From positions 1 through 64,000 of the forward strand of contig CAZSZO010000017.1 of NCBI GenBank assembly GCA_964611125.1: a DNA stretch of 64,000 nucleotides, written 5' to 3'. Each line of letters begins with the position of its first letter. Position 1 is the stretch's first letter. The DNA is from JAEUIX01 sp964611125. GTDB lineage: Bacteria > Planctomycetota > Phycisphaerae > Phycisphaerales > UBA1924. Shown in pieces: positions 16,837-25,260 of this stretch. Made by a program: the position numbers and the translations under genes. The notes beneath the pieces are model-generated. The model made no database searches and was not told where the DNA came from. It saw only the letters and a program-made list of their open reading frames with translations.

Positions 16837-17768
16837 TCGCCGCGGGCGATGGGTTGGCCAACTCGCCAGCGGCCGACGGCCCGGTCCATCCCCGCGCTGA
16901 CACCAGTGCGGACGCCAGCGCTGGTGCGGCGGCTGGGCCGATGGGCATGGATATCGAGGTCAAACCGCTGAGCAACCCGCCGACGCTGCTGCACCTCGTC
17001 TGCGCGGGCCGCGCCGCCGACGGCCTGACGGCTGACGGGCTCGACGGGTTCGAGCCAGCGCAGCAGGTTGAGTGCATCACCGCCGGCGCGCTCACGGCGC
17101 TCGTGGTGCGGACGGCCCCGGACTACTTCACGGGGCCAGACGCGGAGGCCAGGCTCGCCGATCTCGCCTGGGTGGCCCCGCGCGCTGTTCATCACGAGAT
17201 GCTCGTAAGGACCGCGATGGCCCGCGGCCCGGTCTTTCCTGTGCCGTTCGGCACGCTCTTCAAGTCCGCTGGCACGCTGGCCGCTGCAATGCACTGGTTC
17301 AGTCCGCAGGTCGAGGCGTTCCTGAAGCGCGTGGCCGGCAAAGAGGAGTTTGGCATCCGCATCGCCTTCGACCGGCACGACGTAGTCACCGCAGTTCACG
17401 CCCAGCTCGCCGCGGCCCGTCCGATGCCGACAAGCCCGGGGGCCAGATACCTGCTCGACAAACGGCTGCGCGATGAGGCCGCCCGGCTGGCGGAGACGGC
17501 GGTCGATCAGCGATGCGCGGCGATCCTCTCCCGCTTGCACGAGCTCGCGGCGGAGATCGCGGTGCGGCGTTCCGCCTCCGACCGGGGCGACGGCCTGGAG
17601 ACAGCGGCGAGCTACGCGGCCCTGGTCTCGCAGGACCAGACGGGAGCGCTGCGCGAAGCCGTCGACACGCTGGCCCTCCACCACTCCGCCGCCGGGCTGC
17701 GTGTCGAGCTCACCGGTCCCTGGCCGCCATACTCATTCTGCCCGGCGCTCGGACAGGGGGCGCGATGA
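16833..17768 (+). CDS. GvpF/GvpL family protein (second copy)
   Basis: A 311-residue GvpF/L paralogue with an extra ~40-residue disordered N-terminus. Family segments are 'VAPRAVHHEMLVRTAMARGPVFPVPFGTLF', 'KEEFGIRIAFD' and the C-terminal 'LTGPWPPYSFCP'. It is translationally coupled at both ends by ATGA overlaps, with the AAA ATPase upstream and the third F/L gene downstream. An internal ATG ('MGMDIEVKPLSN') at about residue 37 could be the true start. Confidence 0.88.
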   Translation: MIAAGDGLANSPAADGPVHPRADTSADASAGAAAGPMGMDIEVKPLSNPPTLLHLVCAGRAADGLTADGLDGFEPAQQVECITAGALTALVVRTAPDYFTGPDAEARLADLAWVAPRAVHHEMLVRTAMARGPVFPVPFGTLFKSAGTLAAAMHWFSPQVEAFLKRVAGKEEFGIRIAFDRHDVVTAVHAQLAAARPMPTSPGARYLLDKRLRDEAARLAETAVDQRCAAILSRLHELAAEIAVRRSASDRGDGLETAASYAALVSQDQTGALREAVDTLALHHSAAGLRVELTGPWPPYSFCPALGQGAR

Positions 17769-18466
17769 GCCTGCAGGTTGTGGGGATCGTCGCGACGGCC
17801 GAGGCCCCGCAGCTGGGCCTGCGCGTCAGCATCATCGACCCGCGTCTGTCGGTCATCCGGGGTTCGAGCCTGTCGATGGTGGTCTGCGAGGGCGAGGCGC
17901 CCGACCCTCGGGACGCCGCTCGCTGGATCGTGGCGCTCCACGAGGCGATGGATGTGCTGCCGATGCGCTTTGGCGATCGGCTGGAGAGCGCCGCCGAAGC
18001 GGAGGAGATCCTCGCGCGGCGGGGGAGCCAACTGGCCCTGGCGCTTGACGGCATCCGCGGGAGGACCGAGTTCGGGGCGCGCCTGCCGGCGCCGCCTGCG
18101 GAGGCGCCGACACGAGCGCCGCAGGGCGCCGCGGCCGGGGCGCCAGCGCCCGAGGCGGCGTCGGGGCTCGCATTCCTGCGAGCACGCGCGGCTCATTACG
18201 CGGCGGCCGACGGCATCCCTGCGGGCCTCACGGCCCGCGTGCAGGCCTGGGTTGCGGCCATGGCGATGCCCGACGTGCGGGCCCGCCTGGAGGGGCCCTC
18301 GCGCCTGATCGCCAGCCCGGGCGTCTTCTTCCTGGTGCCCCGGGCCAGGTCTGGCGTGTTCCTTGAGCGGTTCGAGCAGGTTCGCGGGGTCATCGGCGTC
18401 CCGGCCGTGCTCACCGGGCCGTGGCCGCCCTTCAACTTCGTGCGGGCCGTTGACGCAGCGGGATGA
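17765..18466 (+). CDS. GvpF/GvpL family protein, short divergent third copy
   Basis: A 233-residue divergent F/L paralogue. The C-terminal 'LTGPWPPFNF' and the central 'ALHEAMDVLPMRFGDRL', equivalent to 'VLPVGFG' of the first copy, mark the family. An Ala/Pro-rich linker splits the two halves and the protein is shorter than usual. It is the last gene of the cluster; its stop is 40 bases from that of the convergent lyase gene, and I see no clear terminator between them. Confidence 0.82.
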   Translation: MSLQVVGIVATAEAPQLGLRVSIIDPRLSVIRGSSLSMVVCEGEAPDPRDAARWIVALHEAMDVLPMRFGDRLESAAEAEEILARRGSQLALALDGIRGRTEFGARLPAPPAEAPTRAPQGAAAGAPAPEAASGLAFLRARAAHYAAADGIPAGLTARVQAWVAAMAMPDVRARLEGPSRLIASPGVFFLVPRARSGVFLERFEQVRGVIGVPAVLTGPWPPFNFVRAVDAAG

Positions 18467-18506
18467 GCAGCAGGCCGGCCGGGCGAGCCCGGGCGAGCCG
18501 GGTGGG

Positions 18507-20093
18507 CTAGCGACCCATCACCAGCGCGCGGCCGATCCGCTCGATATCCGCGTGCAGCGGCCGATCGGCCTCAAACGCAGCGAACGGCGGCATCCAGTCC
18601 GGCCGCGGGGCGACGTGCCCCTCGGCCATGCCCGAGGCCCGCAGGTGCATGAGCTGATCGGCGCACATGCCCAGGATCGCCAGCACAGCGCTGAGGCGCT
18701 CGGCCTGCCCGAGGCTGGCCCGCGCCGCCAGCGTGCCCATCGACACCACATCCTGATTGCGGCCGTTGGTGGGGATCGATGAGGTCGCCACCGGCCCGCC
18801 CTGATGCCGCATCTCGGCCACCAGCGCTGTCGCGGTGATCTGGCCGCCGGCCATGCCGCTCGTGGCGCCGGGGCGCCAGGCCAGCAGCAGGGGCGCCCCG
18901 TTGTTCAGCTCCGGGTTCACCAGCACATCGATCTGCCGCTCCGCCAGCACCGCCGCCTGAACCAGCGCGCTGTTGATCGCGTCGGCCGCGAAGGCGATCT
19001 GCTGCCCCTGGAAGTTGCCGCCGTGCAGAGCCAGCGACTCATCGGCGGGGCCTGACCAAACCACCGGATTGTCGCTGACGCCGTTCATCTCCGTCTCGAT
19101 CAGGCCCCGGGCGTGGGCGATCTGGTCGCGGCAGGCGCCGAGGAACTGGGGCGCGCAGCGGAGCGAGTAGACCTCCTGGAGCGGGCGCGACGAATCCTCC
19201 CACGCGCCGTGGCGCGCGGCCTCGGCGCGAATCGCCTCGGCGCTGGCGACCTGCCCGGCATGCCCGCGGGCCTGGTGAAGGCGCGGGTCAAGGGCCTGGC
19301 TGCGGCAGCCCAGCACCCGGTACAGCCACCCCGTCATCGCCTCAGCCGTCTCGATGAGCCGCTGGGCCCGGCTCGCCGCCAGCGCGGCGTAGGCCGTCAT
19401 GAAGCTCGTGCCGTTGACCAGCGCCAGCGCATCGCGGCCCGAAAGCGTCAGCGGCCGCAGCCCCGCGAGCTTGAGCGCCTCGGCGCCGGGCAGGGTGCGC
19501 TGGCCGCAGCGCGCCTCGCCCTCGCCCATCAGGAGGCGGGCGACGAACGACAGCGGGATCAGGTCGCCGCTCGCGCCCACCGAGCCGATTTCCGGGATCA
19601 CCGGGGCGATACGGGCGTTCAGCAGGGCGACAAGGGCCTCCGCCGCGCGGATCGCCACGCCCGACATCCCCCTGGCCAGGGTCTGGGCCCGGATCAGGAT
19701 GGTGGCGAGGACAACCTCCTCGCTGGCGGGGGGCCCGAAGCCGGCGCCAAGGTGCGCGATGAGGCCAGCGCCCTGCTCATCGGCGCACGCCGCGGCGGCG
19801 TAGCGGACGTGCGGGCCGAAGCCGGTGGTCAGGCCGTAGATCTCCTGGCCGGCCGCCCGAGCCTGCTCGAGGCCCGTGCACGAGCGGCTCATGGCGGCGA
19901 GCGCCTCGATGCTGAAAGAGGCCCGCGCGCCAGGAGAACGCACGAAGCGCTCGACCATCGACGCCGTCAAACGCAGGCCGGGCCCCAGTTCGAGTTCGGG
20001 GGTGTCCCCGGCGACGGCGCCGTACGGCTCGCTGGGCCCGCTGGCACGGACGGCTCTCAGATCGGTCCGGGGGATGCTCTGCACGCTCGTCAT
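18507..20093 (-). CDS. Tyrosine ammonia-lyase-like enzyme (PYP chromophore pathway)
   Basis: A 528-residue MIO-dependent aromatic amino acid lyase, expected to convert L-tyrosine to p-coumarate and ammonia. The MIO triad Ala174-Ser175-Gly176 lies in 'GSVGASGDLIPL', and the catalytic tyrosine is in 'YGLTTGFGP' (Y86). The substrate-selecting pair is His114-Leu115 ('LIAHLGAG'): HL marks tyrosine-specific lyases, FL phenylalanine lyases and SH histidine lyases. 'ALHGGNFQGQ' and 'SIPTNGRNQDVVS' are further family segments. No other histidine-utilisation gene is present. It is the last gene of the PYP operon, and such a lyase is what PYP needs for its chromophore. A 2,3-aminomutase activity cannot be excluded. 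Confidence 0.85.
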   Translation of the reverse strand: MTSVQSIPRTDLRAVRASGPSEPYGAVAGDTPELELGPGLRLTASMVERFVRSPGARASFSIEALAAMSRSCTGLEQARAAGQEIYGLTTGFGPHVRYAAAACADEQGAGLIAHLGAGFGPPASEEVVLATILIRAQTLARGMSGVAIRAAEALVALLNARIAPVIPEIGSVGASGDLIPLSFVARLLMGEGEARCGQRTLPGAEALKLAGLRPLTLSGRDALALVNGTSFMTAYAALAASRAQRLIETAEAMTGWLYRVLGCRSQALDPRLHQARGHAGQVASAEAIRAEAARHGAWEDSSRPLQEVYSLRCAPQFLGACRDQIAHARGLIETEMNGVSDNPVVWSGPADESLALHGGNFQGQQIAFAADAINSALVQAAVLAERQIDVLVNPELNNGAPLLLAWRPGATSGMAGGQITATALVAEMRHQGGPVATSSIPTNGRNQDVVSMGTLAARASLGQAERLSAVLAILGMCADQLMHLRASGMAEGHVAPRPDWMPPFAAFEADRPLHADIERIGRALVMGR

Positions 20094-20274
20094 TGACGCA
20101 CTCCCTACGCGGGGGACCCCTTGGAAGGCGACCCCGCGGGGCCTACGCGGCGAGTTGGGCTGACTCGGCCCGAGAACCGCCGCGAGCGGTGTCTATCGAC
20201 TCCCATGCCGCGCCCCTTGAGATCGGGCGCGCCACGGCGCCCGCGATTCGCGCTGGCATGGCGCGGCGCGTGGC

Positions 20275-21912
20275 TCACTCCGGGTCGCTCTGATCAAGCC
20301 AGGTGTCGCCGGTCCACCCATGCTGGTCGTAGTCGGCCATGCACTGCTCGACCAGCTCGCGCATCGGCGCCATGCGGCCGTTGCGCTCGGCCTCTGAGGC
20401 AACCTGGATGCGCACGTCCTCCCACGCGCCGGTGTAGCACCGTTCGTACAGCTCGTGCCGCCCGCCGAACTCACTGCCCACGGCGTCCCACAGCAGCTTG
20501 AGGATCTTGATCCGCTCCACATGCGAAATCTCGTGCGACCCGCGCACGAAGCGGCGGAGCAGGGGCTCGATGTCAGGATTGGCGAAGTCCTCAGCCGACG
20601 ACGGCAGGTAGATCAGGGCCGAGCCCATCAGCCGCTGCACGATCTCCCGGATCCGCGGGTAGCACTCAGGGCCGAAAACGCCATAGGCGAGGGCGGCCTG
20701 GCGCTCGGGAAGGACGGTGCCGTTCGCGGACGGATCGGGGTTGTGGGCCATGGCGTTGGAGTACGACCAGAACATGTGCCGCCACGCGGCGACCTCGCCC
20801 AGGAGCGCCTGATTGCCGCGGAACTCATCGCCGCCGGTTGTGCGCAGCGCCTTGGAGAGCAGGCCGGTGAAGAAGTCGAGCTTGACCGCCAGGCGGGTGC
20901 ATCCGTGGAACAGGAAATTGTTCAGGAAGCCCGAGCCTTGGAAGAACCCCCGGATGCGGGCGGGATCGCGGTAGATGAGCACATCCTCCCAAGGGATGAA
21001 CGTCTGTTGGAAGATCAGGATGGCGTCGTTCTCATCAAACCGCGACGACAGCGGATAGTCGAACGGCGAACCGCTCCGCAGCGCCTGCTGCTCATAGGAG
21101 GCCCGGCAGATCATCTTGACGCCAGGGGCGTTGCTCGGGACGATGAACGCCAGCGACATGTCCAGATCGTCGGTGGCGGTCTTGAGCGTCTGACCGATGA
21201 AATTGCAGTGCGTCAGCGCCGCGGAGGTCGCCACCACTTTGGCGCCGGAGACGATGATCCCCCCGTCGGTCTCCCGCTCGACGTGCACATAGACATCCTT
21301 GACCTCGCTCACCGGCTTGTGCCGGTCGATCGGCGGGTTCACGATCGCGTGGTTCATGAACGGGACCATCTCCTGCGCCCGCTTGTGCCAGCGGCGGGCG
21401 TTCTCGGCGTAGGGTCCGTAGAACTCGGGGTTGGCCCCCAGCGTGCTCGTGAAGGCCGCCTTGTAATCCGGGGCCCGGCCCATCCAGCCGTAGGTCAACC
21501 GCGACCACGCCGCGATCGCCCCCTGGGCGCCGATCAGATCCTCGCGGCTCCGCGGCGCCCTGAAGAACCGGTGGGTGTAGCCGCCCGACCCGGTGTCAGT
21601 AGGGCAGGTGAGCGTCGCGTGCAGCGCTGGCGCATGCAGGGCATCGTACAAGCGGGCGATGGAACGCACCGAATTGCGCATCGCCGGATGGGTCGTCACA
21701 TCGGCGACACGGGCGCCGTTGATGTAGACCTCCCGCCCATCGCGGAGACTCTCGACATACTCGCGCCCGCTGTACGGCCGGCGTGGGTCGGCGATTCTGC
21801 CATCGACGCGGGCGCGCGGGGTCCGCTCCGCTTGCGGGACGGAAGCCGGGTCGGGCGCGGCGGCGGAACCAGGTGCAGTTGCGGCGGCTGTCATGACAAG
21901 ATCCATCGGCAT
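20275..21912 (-). CDS. HpaB-type flavin-dependent aromatic hydroxylase
   Basis: About 545 residues of the 4-hydroxyphenylacetate 3-monooxygenase large-subunit family (HpaB/PvcC/Sam5-like), which uses reduced FAD to add a hydroxyl group ortho to a phenol. Family features: 'SLRDGREVYINGARVADV', 'TCPTDTGSGGYTH', 'AIVNPPIDRHKP', 'SGAKVVATSAALTH', 'FIPWEDVLIYRD' and 'PSSAEDFANPDI'. Several members hydroxylate p-coumarate to caffeate. No flavin reductase partner is in the window, so reduced flavin would come from elsewhere. I chose the ATG at 21912; candidates at 21906 and 21894 are equally possible. Lying between lyase and ligase genes, it may hydroxylate the PYP chromophore precursor. Confidence 0.88.
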   Translation of the reverse strand: MPMDLVMTAAATAPGSAAAPDPASVPQAERTPRARVDGRIADPRRPYSGREYVESLRDGREVYINGARVADVTTHPAMRNSVRSIARLYDALHAPALHATLTCPTDTGSGGYTHRFFRAPRSREDLIGAQGAIAAWSRLTYGWMGRAPDYKAAFTSTLGANPEFYGPYAENARRWHKRAQEMVPFMNHAIVNPPIDRHKPVSEVKDVYVHVERETDGGIIVSGAKVVATSAALTHCNFIGQTLKTATDDLDMSLAFIVPSNAPGVKMICRASYEQQALRSGSPFDYPLSSRFDENDAILIFQQTFIPWEDVLIYRDPARIRGFFQGSGFLNNFLFHGCTRLAVKLDFFTGLLSKALRTTGGDEFRGNQALLGEVAAWRHMFWSYSNAMAHNPDPSANGTVLPERQAALAYGVFGPECYPRIREIVQRLMGSALIYLPSSAEDFANPDIEPLLRRFVRGSHEISHVERIKILKLLWDAVGSEFGGRHELYERCYTGAWEDVRIQVASEAERNGRMAPMRELVEQCMADYDQHGWTGDTWLDQSDPE

Positions 21913-21934
21913 CAGGCCCGGGCGCCCCGGACAC

Positions 21935-23308
21935 CTAGGCGTAGCGACCGGTCTGATGCTCGGGGCGGAAGAACTCAAAGATCAACCGGTCGACCTGCAG
22001 CAGGGCCTCGCGCGTCAGCGTGATGCGCTCGCCCTCCTCCGCCAGAGCGCCGCGTGCGCGGAGAACCGCCAGCGGGCCTGCGAAGTGCTCGCGCGGGTCA
22101 ACCCCGAACTTGCCGGTGAACGCGACGGTGCTCACCGAGCCCCCCTTGAGCTGCAGGCCGAACTCGCGGATGTACCGCTCCTCGTGCGAGAGCGGATAGG
22201 CCCTGTAGGTGGGCAGCGCGCCTGACGCCACCGCGTCGATGTACGGCTGGAAGTCGTGCTGATTCTGGTAGTTGACGCCGCGCAGGTGGCCGAAGCTGGA
22301 GACGCCCACCGAGAGCAGGTCCGTCCCGTTGAAAAGCCCGGTGCGGTAGAGGAACTGGCGGGCCGGGTCCTTCACCACCGTTGTGGTGGTCGCCACGGCG
22401 TACCCAGCCTGCTCGAACTGCTCGAAGCCGTACGCCACCCAGCGGCGTTTCGTCTCCCAGCTCGCCACGGGGGCGACCAGCCGGCCCTCGGCCTGCATGC
22501 GGCGGTAGATGGTGGTGTTGTAAGGCACCTCCATCTGATAGATCGTCACCGAGTCGGGCGCGAGCGCGATCGCTTTCGCGACGGTCTCGCACCAGCGCTC
22601 CTCGGTCTCCTCGACCATGCCGGCGATCAGGTCGATGTTGATCTGGTCGAAGCCGACCTCGCGGGCGAAGCCGTAGGCCCGATCGATCTCCGCAGAGCGG
22701 TGGGCACGCCCGTTGATCTCAAGCACGTGGTCGTCGAAGTGCTCGATGCCCAGGCTCAGCCGCGTGACGCCCAGCTCACGGATCGCCCGCAACTTGGCGT
22801 CGCTCAGCGTCCCAGGCTCGGCCTCGAAGGCGACCTCGCGGGCCTCGTTCCACGGCAGGATCCGCTTCATCCCGTCCGTCAGCTCGCGCAGCTGATCGAT
22901 CGACAGGTAGCTGGGCGTGCCGCCGCCGAAGTAGATGAAGCTGGGCTTGCGCCCGCTGATCAGCGGCGTCCGCGCATACGCCTCAAGCTCCGTCAACAGG
23001 GCCCCGATGTACCCGCGGATGTCGCCGGCGTTCTTGTCGGTGTACACGCGGAAATAGCAGAAATGGCACCGCTTCCGGCAAAAGGGGATGTGCGCGTACA
23101 ACCCGAGATCGACGCCCGGCGCCGGCGGGCCGCCCAGCACGCCCGTCAGCGCCCCGATGTGCTCGGGCTTCCACGCGGCGAACGGCGGGTAGTTCGCCAC
23201 AAAGTAGTTGCCCACGCCGGTTTCCTTCAGCACAGGAAGGCCGATCGGCGATGCTGGCTGCGCTCGGAGCGTGACGGCGGGGGAGGGTGAGGCGGTCGCG
23301 GGGCTCAT
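21935..23308 (-). CDS. HemN-like radical SAM protein in the PYP operon
   Basis: A 457-residue radical SAM enzyme of the HemN/HemW superfamily. The 4Fe-4S cysteines are C77, C81 and C84 (CRKRCHFC); the SAM motif 'YFGGGTPS' follows, with 'EAEPGTLSD', 'GVTRLSLGIEHFDD' and 'INIDLIAGM' in the barrel. HemN decarboxylates coproporphyrinogen III and HemW handles heme, but many relatives act on other substrates. Nothing else for heme synthesis is nearby. Its place between the ligase and hydroxylase genes suggests a step linked to the chromophore or to an unknown product. Confidence 0.85.
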   Translation of the reverse strand: MSPATASPSPAVTLRAQPASPIGLPVLKETGVGNYFVANYPPFAAWKPEHIGALTGVLGGPPAPGVDLGLYAHIPFCRKRCHFCYFRVYTDKNAGDIRGYIGALLTELEAYARTPLISGRKPSFIYFGGGTPSYLSIDQLRELTDGMKRILPWNEAREVAFEAEPGTLSDAKLRAIRELGVTRLSLGIEHFDDHVLEINGRAHRSAEIDRAYGFAREVGFDQINIDLIAGMVEETEERWCETVAKAIALAPDSVTIYQMEVPYNTTIYRRMQAEGRLVAPVASWETKRRWVAYGFEQFEQAGYAVATTTTVVKDPARQFLYRTGLFNGTDLLSVGVSSFGHLRGVNYQNQHDFQPYIDAVASGALPTYRAYPLSHEERYIREFGLQLKGGSVSTVAFTGKFGVDPREHFAGPLAVLRARGALAEEGERITLTREALLQVDRLIFEFFRPEHQTGRYA

Positions 23309-23338
23309 GGTCGGTGTCCTCCGGGCTTCCGCCGCCTG

Positions 23339-24781
23339 TCACGCGGCGACCGGTCGCTCCAGCGCCGGCCCCGCGGCGTCGCGCCGCAGCGCCAGGCGAT
23401 CAAGCGCGCCCTTGTTCGTTCGCACACGAGCGTGATCGGGCAGCGTCACCACACGGTCCAGTCGATCCGCGAGGTTGCCGAGAATCCGCGCAATCGCCGC
23501 GTCATCCGCCTGGTCGTGGGGGTCCTTCATCGCCGCGTACACCCGGAAGGTGAACGTGTCGGCGGTCACGATCGCGCAGTCGATCATCCGCGGGTCGGAC
23601 CGGCGGATCTCGTCCTCGAGTTCCGCCGCGTTCACCATGCGGCCGTTGGCGAGCTTGAAGTTGTTGTCGACGCGCCCGAGGAAGATGAGCTCGCCGCCCC
23701 GGCGCTCGACAAGGTCGCCCGTGTCGAGCCAGCGGTCGCTCCGCAGCCGTAGCAGGCCCTGCGGCGTCCACGCCCCCAGCGAGACGTTCGGCCCGCGGAC
23801 GTGCAGTCGGCCGCCTTCGTCAACCCGCACCTCGCAGCCCACCGGCCGCCCGATGGCCCCGGGGATCCACTCGCCCGGCGAGCCAAGCGTGACACCGGGG
23901 GAGGCCTCGGTCTGCCCATAGCCGACGAACAGATTCGACCCGGCGATCGCCTCGGCGAGTTGCCGCGAGGCCGACGCCCCGCCGATCACCCCGCCGCGCA
24001 GCCCTCTCAGGAACTCAAGCCCCTCCTCCGTCGCCGCCAGGCGCTGCGTCTGGAGCGGCACCATCGAGCACCAGGAGACGGAGAACGCCGCGGCGGCGCT
24101 GAGGATCGAGCGTGGATCGCGCCCTCCCGAGGACTCGCGCACGATGATCCCCGCCCCCAGCAGCGCCGGCAGCAGATCGATGATCAGGCCGAAGGAGTGG
24201 AACCACGGCAGCACCGACAGCACCACGTCTTCGCGCCTGACCAGGGCCGGGCGGTGCGACTCAAGCACCGCCCAGATGTTCGCGCTGCTCATCGCCACCC
24301 AACCCGGGCGGCCGCTCGTGCCGCAGGTGCGCATGAACAGCCGCGCCTCGGGCGTCGGCTCAAGCCTCGCCCGGCGGGGGCGCCACGCATCCGACGCGTC
24401 GGGGCACCCGGCGTTGTCGGCCGCGAGGCCGCCGCAGCCGAGCCCGAGGCGCGCATCGAGGAACGCCATGGATTCTTCCGGCGTCATGCCCGGTGGGATT
24501 ACCGCGATCGAGAGCCCTTCCCACATCGCGCCGATCAGGAAGGCCGCGAAGCCGGGCGATGCCGGCCACTGGAGCACCACGCGATCCCCCGGGCGGAGCT
24601 CGTGCAGCCTGAAGAAGTCGACCCAGTGGCGTGAGGCCACCCACAGCGACGCGGCGGAGACCGTCGCCTCCGGGAAGACCATCGCCGGCTCGGCCTGGCC
24701 CCGCAGGCCAGCATAAAGCGCGGCTCGCAGGGCCTCCTGCGCGGCGCCGGCGCTGCCGGTTGTTTCAAGGGCCGGGGTCAT
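23339..24781 (-). CDS. 4-coumarate:CoA ligase-like acyl-activating enzyme
   Basis: About 480 residues of the adenylate-forming family, expected to activate p-coumarate (or caffeate) as the CoA thioester that is passed to the PYP cysteine. Motifs: A3 'TCGTSGRPGWV' (a degenerate version of SSGTTGxPKG, with the lysine missing), A5 'GYGQTEASPG', A7 'LDTGDLV', A8 'GRVDNNFKLANGRMVNAAELE' and the C-terminal catalytic lysine region 'TNKGALDR'. I chose ATG 24781; a GTG at 24817 is also open. The stop of the PYP gene lies 47 bases upstream. The substrate is inferred from the operon. Confidence 0.85.
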   Translation of the reverse strand: MTPALETTGSAGAAQEALRAALYAGLRGQAEPAMVFPEATVSAASLWVASRHWVDFFRLHELRPGDRVVLQWPASPGFAAFLIGAMWEGLSIAVIPPGMTPEESMAFLDARLGLGCGGLAADNAGCPDASDAWRPRRARLEPTPEARLFMRTCGTSGRPGWVAMSSANIWAVLESHRPALVRREDVVLSVLPWFHSFGLIIDLLPALLGAGIIVRESSGGRDPRSILSAAAAFSVSWCSMVPLQTQRLAATEEGLEFLRGLRGGVIGGASASRQLAEAIAGSNLFVGYGQTEASPGVTLGSPGEWIPGAIGRPVGCEVRVDEGGRLHVRGPNVSLGAWTPQGLLRLRSDRWLDTGDLVERRGGELIFLGRVDNNFKLANGRMVNAAELEDEIRRSDPRMIDCAIVTADTFTFRVYAAMKDPHDQADDAAIARILGNLADRLDRVVTLPDHARVRTNKGALDRLALRRDAAGPALERPVAA

Positions 24782-24828
24782 AACAGGGCGGCTCGTCTTT
24801 CGGCGCGCCGTCCTCACGGAGTGCCGAC

Positions 24829-25260
24829 TCAGGCCTTCTTGACGAAGATCCAGTTGGTCTTGCTGGCGTTGTCGCGGTAGAGGTGGATGATGACGTTGGT
24901 GGGCTTCATGCGGTAGGTGAAGGTGTAGGGGAAGGTGACGTTGAGGTTGTTGGAGGCCACGCCGCGCTTGAAGGCGCCGAAGAACAGGCCGTTGTTGGCG
25001 CAGGGGCCGATCTGGGTGAAGAACTTCTTGCCCTCGGCCTGGGGGGGCGTCACGCTGGCGAGGTCCGACTCGTACTGGTTGAACAGCAGAATCGTCGCAT
25101 CGTCGGCGACCTTCACGACGCCGAAGTCGAACGAGTCAACATCAGCGCGGGTCAGCCGGCCGGCGTTCTGCAGCACTTCCTGCGGAACGAAGCTCGAGGG
25201 GCTGGCGGGCGCGGCGTTGCGGGAGCTGATGCGGTCACGGAGCATGCTGGCGGTAGTCAC
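24829..25260 (-). CDS. pyp: Photoactive yellow protein (PYP), variant chromophore pocket
   Basis: A 143-residue PYP, the blue-light receptor with a PAS fold that carries p-coumarate on a cysteine. The C-terminal ~115 residues line up with Halorhodospira PYP essentially without gaps: 'GKKFFTQIGPC', 'FKRGVASNNLN', 'PYTFTYRMKPTNVIIH', 'WIFVKKA'. The chromophore cysteine is C87 (Cys69 in Halorhodospira) and Glu46 is kept (E64), as is Met100 (M118). Tyr42 is Phe (F60), Thr50 is Ala (A68) and Arg52 is Val (V70). The N-terminal cap is ~18 residues longer. The start is GTG at 25260, overlapping the upstream stop (GTGA), with AAGGAGA six bases before it. Lyase and ligase genes for the chromophore lie in the same operon. 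Confidence 0.93.
   Translation of the reverse strand: MTTASMLRDRISSRNAAPASPSSFVPQEVLQNAGRLTRADVDSFDFGVVKVADDATILLFNQYESDLASVTPPQAEGKKFFTQIGPCANNGLFFGAFKRGVASNNLNVTFPYTFTYRMKPTNVIIHLYRDNASKTNWIFVKKA

Noticed and set aside
18507..20093. Reading the lyase as histidine ammonia-lyase
   Set aside because: The selectivity pair is His-Leu rather than Ser-His, no hut genes are present, and the operon contains PYP and a coumarate ligase.
24829..25260. Reading the PYP gene as a generic PAS domain protein
   Set aside because: The chromophore Cys in 'GPC', Glu46, 'GVAS.NLN' and the near gapless alignment over the whole domain are specific to PYP.
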